Positions 29,443 through 37,599 of a stretch of 64,000 bases of DNA are shown here, piece after piece. Positions within the stretch are counted from its first letter, which is position 1; every line of letters starts with the position of its first letter. The notes beneath the pieces were generated by a model. It worked only from the letters and a program-made list of their open reading frames with translations, ran no database searches and was not told the origin of the DNA. The translations under genes were made by a program, and so were the position numbers. The DNA is from Pseudomonadota bacterium (lineage in GTDB: Bacteria > Pseudomonadota > Alphaproteobacteria > Rhizobiales > Devosiaceae). The stretch is taken from the NCBI GenBank assembly GCA_023391095.1, contig JAEWBN010000006.1, forward strand, positions 186,001 through 250,000, written 5' to 3'.

Positions 29443-31655
29443 TGGGAAAAGGTATCACCCTCAAGATCAGGACCGACGAAGTTTTCGCGTTTTCGGACGG
29501 CATGTACCGCTTCGTTCGCGAGCTTGCCGACAGCATCCTGCTCTTGCAGCGCCATGGCACCGGGAAGGAGATTCAGGTAGCGGAGGCGGATCTGATAGAC
29601 CAGCTCGGTCGCGGCGAGGTAGTTCGCCTGCGTGATCGCCGCGACCGCAAGGGCCGCCCGCTGGTCGAAGCCGACGAGGTCTCCCCGGACGCGAAGCCTG
29701 AAGACGTGTTGCGTGCGAAAACCCTGCAGTTCTACGTTCGCGCCTTCGATGCCGACACCAGTATCGGGCTCGGCAATGCCGGCTTGAACAAGCTCATCAA
29801 GCGCAAGCGAGAGGATGCCCAACGAAAGGGGCTCACCCATGAGTTTTCCGCCGATACCCTGCGTCGGGCGATCCAACGGAATGGAGCTCCCGGAGCCCGC
29901 CGCCTGAAAGACTTCATGTCCAAGCGGGGCCGCACTAAGCGCATGCGCCTCGACCTGACGATTGAGGACATGCTGACTGACGCGGTGGATTTCTACTGGG
30001 AACTGCGCTCGCGGGACAAAAAGGATGCCTGGGCCTACCTGATCGCCGAGCTCAAGAAGGAAAACGCGAAACGCAAGACGGCTGGGCTGTCCAAGCTTTG
30101 CCCTCCCAAGGACGCCAGCACGCTCTACCGCCGCATCAAGGCGAGCAACTGCAAGGAGAACCACGCAAGGAAGTATTCCGCGCACGAGGCCAACCAGGCA
30201 TGGAAAGGTGTCTCCACCCACCTCGACGCTACGGCGCCCGGCGAGCTCGTTATCATTGACCACACGGTTGTCGACACGTGGGTGTTATTGGACGACAACG
30301 GAATTCCGCTCGGCAGACCGACGTTGACGGTCGCCATCGACGTCTACAGCCGTTGCATCGTCGGCTTCCTCCTGAGCGCGGAACCCCCGTCTATCTATTC
30401 GATGGCCACGGTCATCAAGCACGTCCTCATGCCCAAGACGTATGTGAAGACGCTTTATCCGGATATTCAGCGCCCATACGACTGCTGGATCCTGCCGAAC
30501 ACCATCCTGATCGACAATGATTGGTCGCACCTGTCGGGCAGCCTCAGGGATGCGGGCGAAGACATCGGCTTCGAACTTCATTACTCCCCAATCCACTCCC
30601 CCGGCCACAAGGCCATCGGGGAGAAGATCTTCGACACGCTCAACGACTTCTTCCACAAGCTACCTGCTGCCGTCCCTTACGACGTGACGACCATGCGGAA
30701 AGCCCGGCTCAATCCTCAAAACGAGAAGCCGGTCTATCATCGCGACCTCGAGTATTTCCTGCATCGCTTCATCATCGACCAGTACCACTATCGGCTGCAC
30801 GAGGGGATCAACGCCGTGCCCGCACGGCGTTGGGACGAGGGCATCGAGCGGCACGGGCGCGAGTTCGTCGATGACTTCGGTGCCCTCGACCAGCTGCTCG
30901 GGAAAGTAGACGAAGCCTCCATCAGCCGTGCCGGCGTCAAGTACCGCAACATGCGCTTCCATGACGCCGAACTCACCACCGAAATCCTCAACGACATGGT
31001 CCGCCTCCAGCCGATCAAGTCCCTTACCACCAAGACCTACGGCCAGGTCCGGGCACGGGTGAAGATCAAGATAAACCCCGCGGACTGCAGCAAGATCGAC
31101 GTCTGGAACGAGGGCGCCGACCCTAAACGATACGTGACGCTGCCCAACGTGGACCAGACCATGACCCGTGGCCTCAGCTTCTGGGCTGCCGATCGCGTGC
31201 GTGAGCACGCCAAGGAACTGGACCTCGAGTATTCGTCCGAGGAGGACCGTCTCCTAGCCCGTGATAGCCTGCGCCGTGCCTGGGAAGAACTGGCGCAGCT
31301 CACCCCGCGGCGCACCGGTGCAGATGCCCGGCGCGGCATGGCCCAGGAGACGCCCACCGTCATCGAAGGCGTGGTGAGGTTCGCTGAGGCGGAGCCTTCG
31401 GTCTATGGCAATGCCCAGCCTGTAGACCTGCCGGCGCTCACTCGCGCCAATTCCTCGCAGAAACCCGTCAGCACCCTGCGCGGTGGCGAGAAGACCAAGG
31501 CCAAGATGCGCAAGGCCTTGCAGAAGCGTGCCACTGCCTCGGAGGAGACTGAGACCGCCCCGCCACCAGCCAAGCCAGAAAAGGGGTTCTTCCTGCCGCC
31601 GGCGGCGAAGGCTCCCAAACGCAACCCCTATGACTTGGACGGAGAGTGGAAGTGA
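29442..31655 (+). CDS. tnsB: TnsB-like DDE transposase (Mu/Tn7 type)
   Basis: A 737-aa transposase. Residues about 60-240 hold helix-turn-helix DNA-binding domains that would recognise the end repeats. The catalytic core has Asp273 (VIIDHT), Asp358 (LIDNDW) and Glu394 (IGEKIF), spaced as DD35E. A Mu-C-like beta barrel (about 540-600) and a long basic, proline-rich tail follow (KTKAKMRKALQKR), the tail probably contacting TnsC. It cuts and joins the 3-prime ends. GGAG at 29430 supports ATG 29442. It overlaps tnsC by 4 bp. Confidence 0.93.
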   Translation: MGKGITLKIRTDEVFAFSDGMYRFVRELADSILLLQRHGTGKEIQVAEADLIDQLGRGEVVRLRDRRDRKGRPLVEADEVSPDAKPEDVLRAKTLQFYVRAFDADTSIGLGNAGLNKLIKRKREDAQRKGLTHEFSADTLRRAIQRNGAPGARRLKDFMSKRGRTKRMRLDLTIEDMLTDAVDFYWELRSRDKKDAWAYLIAELKKENAKRKTAGLSKLCPPKDASTLYRRIKASNCKENHARKYSAHEANQAWKGVSTHLDATAPGELVIIDHTVVDTWVLLDDNGIPLGRPTLTVAIDVYSRCIVGFLLSAEPPSIYSMATVIKHVLMPKTYVKTLYPDIQRPYDCWILPNTILIDNDWSHLSGSLRDAGEDIGFELHYSPIHSPGHKAIGEKIFDTLNDFFHKLPAAVPYDVTTMRKARLNPQNEKPVYHRDLEYFLHRFIIDQYHYRLHEGINAVPARRWDEGIERHGREFVDDFGALDQLLGKVDEASISRAGVKYRNMRFHDAELTTEILNDMVRLQPIKSLTTKTYGQVRARVKIKINPADCSKIDVWNEGADPKRYVTLPNVDQTMTRGLSFWAADRVREHAKELDLEYSSEEDRLLARDSLRRAWEELAQLTPRRTGADARRGMAQETPTVIEGVVRFAEAEPSVYGNAQPVDLPALTRANSSQKPVSTLRGGEKTKAKMRKALQKRATASEETETAPPPAKPEKGFFLPPAAKAPKRNPYDLDGEWK

Positions 31656-32689
31656 CGTGGACCCCCGAACAAGACCGCAAGATGGACCTTTTCGAGTCCA
31701 TCTTGGTCGACCATCCCCGCAAGACCCAGTTGCACACCGCCCTGGGCAACCTCATGCATGAGACCACCCGTGCGTCCCGGCGCTACCAAGAGCGGGCCGC
31801 TGCTGCCGGGGGGCGCCCCTTGAAAGCGGAAGAGTTGTACCTGCTGCCGGTGATCGGTCCTTCGGGTGCGACCAAGACCAAGTCGTTGAGTACCTATGTG
31901 GATGCCGTCCTTTCCGACCCCTGCCTGGAACCGGACGAGGTTCCGGTGCTCGTCGTGACGGTCCGCAATTCCGTTAAGTCCACCCGTCACCTTCAGGCGG
32001 CGATTCTGCTTGCCTTTGGGGACATTGCCGCCTCCGAGGAGGTCCTGTGCCAGCGGGATTACTCGGAGGCCCGTGTCAACATGGACCTGCTCGAGAAGGC
32101 TCGCGCCAGGAAGACGCGTATCGTCATCCTCGACGAATGCCACAGCATGATCCAGAACGCCGGTCCCGTGCTTCTCGACTCCATGGCTACGGCCATGAAG
32201 AGCTTCGTCAACGATGGACTTTTCAGCTTGGTTCTGGTGGGTACCGACAGGGTGAAGAGGCTCCTGCAATTCAGCGAGAACCATTCCCGTCAGAAGCGCA
32301 TCGTCGACTTCGGACCGGCATCCCTCGATGACCCCGAAGACGTCCAGTATTTCATGCAATTCGTGGGGCGCTTCGAGAAGGAGATGCTTGCCAAGAAGGT
32401 GATAACGGAGCCGCTCAACATGATCGGCGACGTGGCGACGCGTGCCATCGTCTACGACATGGCGCGGGGCGTGGTGGGGACGGTCGTTCGTATCCTTCGC
32501 ATCGCCTTGGAACAGTCGTTCGAAGAAGGCCAGCTGCTGGACTGGACCCATGTGGCGAAGGCATTCCGCGCCTGGAACCGCGCCCTGGAAAAGCCGGGCC
32601 CGGATCCCTTTGCCAGCACCAGCGCGTCCAAGAAGACGCAGATGAAGCTTGAGGCGATCGAGGCCATCAGCATGAAGGCAGCCGAATGA
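31652..32689 (+). CDS. tnsC: TnsC/TniB-like AAA+ transposition regulator
   Basis: A 345-aa AAA+ ATPase. Walker A reads GPSGATKTKSL (Lys75), an unusual form with Ala-Thr before the Lys; Walker B is RIVILDECHS (Asp161, Glu162). Sensor and lid regions continue to about residue 300. TnsC filaments on DNA link the target selector to the TnsAB transposase. GTG at 31652 overlaps the tnsB stop and has GGAG eight bases upstream; an in-frame GTG at 31646 is possible. Confidence 0.9.
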   Translation: MTWTPEQDRKMDLFESILVDHPRKTQLHTALGNLMHETTRASRRYQERAAAAGGRPLKAEELYLLPVIGPSGATKTKSLSTYVDAVLSDPCLEPDEVPVLVVTVRNSVKSTRHLQAAILLAFGDIAASEEVLCQRDYSEARVNMDLLEKARARKTRIVILDECHSMIQNAGPVLLDSMATAMKSFVNDGLFSLVLVGTDRVKRLLQFSENHSRQKRIVDFGPASLDDPEDVQYFMQFVGRFEKEMLAKKVITEPLNMIGDVATRAIVYDMARGVVGTVVRILRIALEQSFEEGQLLDWTHVAKAFRAWNRALEKPGPDPFASTSASKKTQMKLEAIEAISMKAAE

Positions 32690-34623
32690 CCTGGCGGTAC
32701 AGCAAGGACAAGCTCGTCGAGCCAGGAAAGGTCGTTCCCGCCTTCATCACCATGCAGCCTGAACCCGACGAAAGTCTTGCCGGATTGTTCAACCGTTTGT
32801 TCGGACGCACGGTGTTTTCCAACTTCAGCGCAGCCGCCGCCCGTGCCGGCGTAGCGAGCAACCGGCCCGATTTCATGGCCAGCTCGGAACTCACCGACGC
32901 GCAGGTCGAGGGCCTCGCTGCCCGACTCGGTACTAGCACGGACGAGGTCCGGTTCCGCCTGCATCCCCCGGCGCGGATTGGAGACAACGGCACTCGTGGT
33001 GTCAACTTCCACGGGCAATTCCTGCGGTTGACCTTCCTGGAGCGCGAGCGAAGGCGTGTTTCGCCGATGGCTTTGGAGTTGAACCGCTACCATCGTGCCC
33101 TTTGGGATGTACGCCCCTTGTCCTTCGACAGCTCCACCATGGAACTGCTGCTCGACACCTGCCCGGTCTGCGGAAACAAGCTGCGCTGGCGCAACCTGTT
33201 CGGTCCCGAGAAGTGTGACCACTGCCGCGACGGCCGGGGGCTGCCATGCACAGACCTTCGCGACCACCGCCAACCGATGGTGCCGGAGGAGCAGCATGAC
33301 GTTCTTCGTGCCGTGGCCGGCCTGTTGGATCCACGTGCCGAAGTGCGGGAGCAGTCGGTCCGCTTCTTTCCCGATCCCTGGCGGGGATTGGCGCCTAGTG
33401 AGATATTCCATCTCCTCACCGAGATGGGGCTCGCGACCTCGGGACTTTCCGGAACATTGTTGCCCTCGTCGCTGCCGCTGCATGCCGATGCGCTCTATGA
33501 AGCCGGTAGGGTGCTGGCGGGTGGCGTGGACGCTTTCCATGCTTGGTCGGACAGCACGCTGACCAGGAAGGATGCTCCTCACTGGACCGTCGACAGACCT
33601 ATGGCCTGCACCGGCTACGATCGTCTCGTGAAATGCCCGCATATTTCTCCCTCCGCGAAATCCTTGCTGCAAGGCATGAGGCTGGACATACGCAAGGTCA
33701 CCCGTCGGCGACGCGCCGGATCGTTCGCGTGGTTAGTGGCGTGGGACCTCACCAGGGAGTTCCATGTCGATCACGCCCGGACGCGCACCTTCGTCAAACA
33801 TGTGAAATCGGTGATCCGGGCCGGGGGGGATCTTTCTTCCGAGAAAATCCCGAAGACAAAGGAGGAGTTCGCTTCGTTGATCCCGGTAGTTAAGGATGCG
33901 GTGTCGATCGGACTCGCAGCATCCATGCTGAGGGCGGGCATGGACGTGGTGGACGGCATTGGCAAGATTGGTTTGCTCCAGCCCATCCAGTCTCCTGCAT
34001 CGCTTCTGCTCAAGGCGAACACAAGCTATTCGGGATCCGCTGTCCGCCAGCTCATGGAGCAGTTCCAGTCCAGGCTCGGCAGGTCGACCGAAGGCGATGA
34101 CCTCTGCCCTGTCGCCACCGTGCTGAGGAATAGCGGCATTCGTCCGCTTCCCCGTGCCGCTGCCTGGCATCTTATCTGGTCCGGAGCCGCCCATGTTCTA
34201 TGCAGCCGACCAGATCCCTCCGACTGGCTGCGTGAAGTTTTGGTTCCCGATCCGGCAGCGTTCATTGCGCTGCTCCATGATCACCCTTCTGTTCGGACCG
34301 ATGTTGCACTTCCCGACCAGGTGACGACGCAAGTCGCGGCGCAGATGTTAGACTCCGACATCGTCGTCGTCGCCCAACTGGTCAAGAACAAGATCCTGTC
34401 GCCTAGTGCCAAAACCAGGCCGTTGAAGTTCCTGCGCAAGGACGTTGAACAGTTCGCAGCGAGGTACGTCTCGACCCCGGAACTAAAGCGGGCGTTGGGG
34501 TGGGGAAAGGGCGGACCTCTTTCGGCTTCCTGCCCGGATCTTCCGCCAAGCGCATTCGATTTCGCCGGCCAGAGAAGTCGTTTCTATCTACGCTCGGACT
34601 GCACGGGGATACTCCAGGCCTGA
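32686..34623 (+). CDS. tniQ: TniQ/TnsD-like target selector
   Basis: A 645-aa protein. The N-terminus has the TniQ pattern (MQPEPDESLAGLFNRLFGRTVF) and a zinc finger CPVCG ... CDHC (Cys159, 162, 177, 180). A long C-terminal part with possible helix-turn-helix segments makes it as large as TnsD-type selectors that bind a fixed attachment site, rather than the short TniQ of Tn5053 or CRISPR-linked elements. The stop of tnsC overlaps the ATG. A perfect hairpin terminator follows at 34654. Confidence 0.88.
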   Translation: MTWRYSKDKLVEPGKVVPAFITMQPEPDESLAGLFNRLFGRTVFSNFSAAAARAGVASNRPDFMASSELTDAQVEGLAARLGTSTDEVRFRLHPPARIGDNGTRGVNFHGQFLRLTFLERERRRVSPMALELNRYHRALWDVRPLSFDSSTMELLLDTCPVCGNKLRWRNLFGPEKCDHCRDGRGLPCTDLRDHRQPMVPEEQHDVLRAVAGLLDPRAEVREQSVRFFPDPWRGLAPSEIFHLLTEMGLATSGLSGTLLPSSLPLHADALYEAGRVLAGGVDAFHAWSDSTLTRKDAPHWTVDRPMACTGYDRLVKCPHISPSAKSLLQGMRLDIRKVTRRRRAGSFAWLVAWDLTREFHVDHARTRTFVKHVKSVIRAGGDLSSEKIPKTKEEFASLIPVVKDAVSIGLAASMLRAGMDVVDGIGKIGLLQPIQSPASLLLKANTSYSGSAVRQLMEQFQSRLGRSTEGDDLCPVATVLRNSGIRPLPRAAAWHLIWSGAAHVLCSRPDPSDWLREVLVPDPAAFIALLHDHPSVRTDVALPDQVTTQVAAQMLDSDIVVVAQLVKNKILSPSAKTRPLKFLRKDVEQFAARYVSTPELKRALGWGKGGPLSASCPDLPPSAFDFAGQRSRFYLRSDCTGILQA

Positions 34624-34653
34624 GCTGTTCGCTCCATCCGTTGGGGTATGGCC

Positions 34654-34690
34654 AACGCCGTCGACGGGTAACGTCGACGGCGTTCTTGTC
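34654..34690 (+). terminator. hairpin terminator after tniQ
   Basis: Perfect 12-bp stem AACGCCGTCGAC / GTCGACGGCGTT with 7-base loop (34654-34684), then CTTGTCT. The U tract is weak, so it may also act as an insulating hairpin. Confidence 0.7.
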
Positions 34691-34707
34691 TGACCCTGAT
34701 GCACACC

Positions 34708-34826
34708 GTTGCATTCTTATAGCGGAAACCTCACTATCGTTGCAGTCTTACAGTCGGAACTGTTGCAGTCTTAGATCGCAGGTTCGAGGGCTATCAATGA
34801 CTTAGCCGTGGCACTCTTACAGCCCC
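34708..34826 (+). repeat. four TnsB-site-like direct repeats at the right end
   Basis: Imperfect copies of GTTGCAGTCTTACAG at 34708 (GTTGCATTCTTATAG), 34739 (GTTGCAGTCTTACAG), 34762 (GTTGCAGTCTTAGAT) and 34808 (GTGGCACTCTTACAG). All face the same way and lie between tniQ and the flanking DNA, as the TnsB binding sites do in the right end of Tn7. Confidence 0.8.
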
Positions 34827-34921
34827 GGCATAGCGGCAACTGTGCAACGTGACTTAAGCCTCAGCTACAGGGTCGATTTGTAATGTGCCTGACTATGGGG
34901 CTGTAAGCCGTCACACGGACA
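34804..34921. repeat. inverted repeat pair and putative transposon right terminus
   Basis: GGGGCTGTAAG occurs on the minus strand within 34804-34826 and on the plus strand at 34897-34907, both followed by a CACGG-like tail. Reading inward from 34921 the minus strand begins TGTCCGTGTGACGGCTTACA, a TGT terminus as in Tn7-family ends. The small palindrome TCACAC-GGACA-GTGTGA spans this boundary. The exact end is a proposal. Confidence 0.5.
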
Positions 34922-35018
34922 GTGTGATCTCTTGAGTTTTCTTTGCCGTGTTTGCGGCGCATTGGCGCGCACCGCTGCCGCCTAGCGTGGCTTCGGGGTG
35001 CTGGTTCGAATCGCGTTT
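34922..35018. other. flanking DNA between transposon end and hydantoinase gene
   Basis: About 100 bp with no gene. It includes GGTTCGAATC at 35003-35012, which resembles a tRNA T-arm but cannot form one (see rejected items). If the terminus is at 34921 this is the insertion-site flank. Confidence 0.4.
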
Positions 35019-36431
35019 TCAGAAAACCGGGGGGCTGAACGGTGGTCGGGTCAGGAGCTTGCCGGAGCCTGGTTCGGCGCTGAGGTTTCCGTCCTGGACC
35101 AGGATTTCGCCCCGGCGGACGACGGTTTCGGGCAGGCCGCGCACTTTACGGCCGGCATAGGGCGAATAGCCGGTGCGATCGGATGTGGTCTTGTCGTCGA
35201 TGAGACGCTCGACGTCCGCATTCCAGACCACGATGTCGGCATCTGCACCAATACTGATCTGGCCCTTTCGGGGGGCAAGTCCGTATAGACGTGCCGGATT
35301 GGTGGCGGTGAGCGCGACAAAGCCTTCGAGGTCTTCCCTGCCCTCTTGGACAATGGCGTCAAACATCAAGGCCTGTCGCAGTTCGATGCCGGGGATGCCG
35401 TTGGGAATCTGCTTGAAACTGGCATTGGGGCCGGCCTTGAGCTTTGCTTCGCCCGTCAGTGCATAGGGCGCGTGGTCCGACGAAATAATGGAAAGGTCCC
35501 GGAGCTTGAGCGCATGCCAGAGAGCCTGCTGGTCGACGGGCCGGCGCGGCGGCGGCGAAAAGATGAACTTGGCTGCTTCCGGTAGGGGCCGGTCTGTTAC
35601 CGTTTCGTCAAGCAGCAGATAATGCGGGCAGGTCTCGGCATAAACCTGGCTGCCCCTGCCCCGCGCCCGCCTGATGGCCTTGGCCCCTTCACTGGTAGAG
35701 ACATGGAAGATCATCACCGGCTGGGCCAGGAGCTCCGACATGCGAATGATGCGTTCTATAGCGTCCATTTCGGCTACGCGGGGATGGCTTTGCGGCTGGA
35801 AGGCCGGAGCCGTCTTGCCTGCAGCAATTAGGCGCTTACTGGCAAAGGACAGGATGCCGTGGGTTTCCGCGTGGACACAGATCAGTGCGCCATGCTCCTT
35901 GGCGACGCTCATCACGTCCAGCAGTTGCTCGTCGCCCAGAAAGAGGGAGTCGTAACTCATGAAGACCTTGACCGAGCGGTGCCCCGCTTGGATGGCGGCC
36001 GGAAGGTCGCGGCTCAGAGTTTCGCTCGACGGATTGCCGATCATGAGGTGGAAACCGTAGTCGATGACGGCGCCTCTGGCGGCCCGACGGGTATAGTCCG
36101 CGACCGCTTCGCTCAGGCTGCCGTCCCGGTGCTGGGCGGCGAAGGCCAAGACGCTTGTCGTGCCGCCAAGAGCGGCCGAACGGGTAGCGCTTTCCCAATC
36201 GTCGGCGGTGCGAATACCCGCAGCGGACATCTGGTCGATATGGGCATGGCTATCGACCCCTCCGGGCAGGACATAACGACCTCGGGCGTCGACTTCCGTC
36301 CGGCCGGGCGGCAGGCCCTCGCCGATGGCGACAATGCGCTCTCCGACGATGGCGACATCGGCGACGGCGCGGCCATGCGCTGAAACCACTGTGCCGCCGC
36401 GAATGACGAGGTCCGGAGTTTCAAAAGCCAT
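35019..36431 (-). CDS. hydantoinase/dihydropyrimidinase-family amidohydrolase
   Basis: A 470-aa cyclic amidohydrolase. The binuclear metal site is complete: DSHAHID (HxH), a carboxylated-lysine candidate in SVKVFMSYD, CVHAETHG, IFHVST and SSDHAPY. It hydrolyses cyclic ureides or imides such as hydantoins or dihydropyrimidines in the cytosol; exact substrate unknown. ATG at 36431 is preferred to 36452. It is followed at the 3-prime side by the transposon end and lies 47 bp downstream of an SDR gene on the same strand, forming a small operon. Confidence 0.9.
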   Translation of the reverse strand: MAFETPDLVIRGGTVVSAHGRAVADVAIVGERIVAIGEGLPPGRTEVDARGRYVLPGGVDSHAHIDQMSAAGIRTADDWESATRSAALGGTTSVLAFAAQHRDGSLSEAVADYTRRAARGAVIDYGFHLMIGNPSSETLSRDLPAAIQAGHRSVKVFMSYDSLFLGDEQLLDVMSVAKEHGALICVHAETHGILSFASKRLIAAGKTAPAFQPQSHPRVAEMDAIERIIRMSELLAQPVMIFHVSTSEGAKAIRRARGRGSQVYAETCPHYLLLDETVTDRPLPEAAKFIFSPPPRRPVDQQALWHALKLRDLSIISSDHAPYALTGEAKLKAGPNASFKQIPNGIPGIELRQALMFDAIVQEGREDLEGFVALTATNPARLYGLAPRKGQISIGADADIVVWNADVERLIDDKTTSDRTGYSPYAGRKVRGLPETVVRRGEILVQDGNLSAEPGSGKLLTRPPFSPPVF

Positions 36432-36478
36432 TGGGGACCCTTTCGCCGCCAAGATTGACCGTGAGGTCGGTCAGATCG

Positions 36479-37258
36479 TCAGATCGCGGACTGGATCTGC
36501 CCGCCGTCGACGCGCAAAACCGACCCCGTCACGAAGGACGCCTGGTCGGACGCCAGATAAAGGGCCGCTGCGGCGAATTCCTCCGGACGGCCATAGCGAC
36601 CGACGGGAATGCGGGACTGGGAGGCTGCGCGCACCTCGTCGATGCTCCTGTTGCCGAGCTTGGCGGCATTTTCGTCAATGCTCGCCAGACGGTCGGTCGC
36701 AATGCGCCCTGGAGCAATGGCGTTCACTGTGACGCCATTGGCGGCCACCTCACTGGCAAGGGTCTTGCCCCAACCGACCAAAGCGGGACGAACGGCGTTG
36801 GATACGCCTAGATTTGGGATTGGCTCGATGACGCCGGAGGAGATGATGGAGATGATGCGGCCAAAGCCGCGGTCGACCATGCCGGGAAGGACCTTGTCAG
36901 CCAGTCGCACCGGCCCGACGAAGAGTGCTTCAAAAGCCTCACGCCAGGTCTCCGACCTCACGCCCTGCGCCTTAGAGGGCTTGGGCCCGCCGCTGTTGAG
37001 GACGAGGATATCAACACTGCCCAGATCGGCCATCGCTGCGTCGAACAGAGCATCGATGCTGTCCTGACGGCCCGTGTCACAGCTGTAACCACGCGCCTGC
37101 TCGCCGATCTTGCTGGCTGCGTCCTGAGCCGATTGCAAGTCGCGGCTCGACACGCCTACCATCACCCCAGCTGAGGCCAAGGAATTTGCGATGGCAAAGC
37201 CCAGACCCTTGCTGCCGCCCAGAACCAGTGCTGTTCGCGCCGAATACGTGAAAGACAT
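36479..37258 (-). CDS. short-chain dehydrogenase/reductase-family protein with atypical active site
   Basis: A 259-aa Rossmann protein: ALVLGGSKGLGFAIANSLA binds NAD(P), and LVLNSGGPKPSKAQG replaces the usual NNAG. At the catalytic position, where SDRs have YxxxK, it reads LGVSNAVRPALVGWGKT, so Tyr and Lys are Ser and Arg. This SNxxR subgroup is common among FabG-like proteins and its reaction is unclear. The start is one of three adjacent codons (37258, 37261, 37264). It is divergent from the DapA-family gene with possible shared operators between. Confidence 0.85.
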   Translation of the reverse strand: MSFTYSARTALVLGGSKGLGFAIANSLASAGVMVGVSSRDLQSAQDAASKIGEQARGYSCDTGRQDSIDALFDAAMADLGSVDILVLNSGGPKPSKAQGVRSETWREAFEALFVGPVRLADKVLPGMVDRGFGRIISIISSGVIEPIPNLGVSNAVRPALVGWGKTLASEVAANGVTVNAIAPGRIATDRLASIDENAAKLGNRSIDEVRAASQSRIPVGRYGRPEEFAAAALYLASDQASFVTGSVLRVDGGQIQSAI

Positions 37259-37280
37259 CATCACCTCTTCTATAATGTAA

Positions 37281-37427
37281 AAATGTTAGACAATTTGGCC
37301 GGGCTTGTCGAGGCGTGGCTGCATCAAAAATGTGCATGGGGCGCGCAGGCGGCGCGTTAGGCCATGCGCCCGATCATAAACCTGCCGCCCTTGCAGGCAC
37401 CATCAAATCGTTTTATTGTTATACAAT
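37281..37427. promoter_or_regulatory. two GntR-type half-site pairs in the divergent SDR/dapA-like control region
   Basis: ATTGT-TAT-ACAAT at 37415-37427 has perfect half-sites with 3-bp spacing. AAATGT-TAG-ACAATTT at 37281-37296 is a second imperfect copy. Both resemble operators of the GntR (FadR/VanR) group and flank the 340-bp divergent gap. No GntR gene is in the window. Confidence 0.45.
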
Positions 37428-37599
37428 ATTTAGTGGCTTGGAGTTGGCTTCTCTGAGACCGGCTATTGTTCGCCGGGCTAAACTCGGGAGGCTGATCTGG
37501 GGGGCAAAGGGCGAGCGTGGTGACAGCAGCTTCCCTCCAGCAAAGTTATTCAGACGAAACACTCTCGGCCGTCAGGCACGCGAAAAAGGCAGGTGCAGC

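Larger units (their letters stand above)
23371..34921 (+). mobile_element. Tn7-like transposon, transposition and accessory module (left end not identified)
   Basis: Contains tnsA, tnsB, tnsC and tniQ in overlapping order plus accessory genes, with end-type repeats at 34708-34921. In Tn7-like elements the tns genes sit next to one end and cargo fills the rest, so the heavy-metal genes from base 1 to 23 kb are probably cargo and the left end probably lies outside the window. The left coordinate given here is only the start of the module. Confidence 0.75.

Noticed and set aside
34985..35025. GGTTCGAATC resembling a tRNA T-arm beside the transposon end
   Set aside because: The T-stem does not pair (GCTGG against CGCGT) and no acceptor or anticodon arm can be drawn.
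27832..35030. Base-pairing of the repeat RNA with the insertion flank (guide role)
   Set aside because: Only 8-nt matches such as GGCAGCGG were seen, which is no better than chance.
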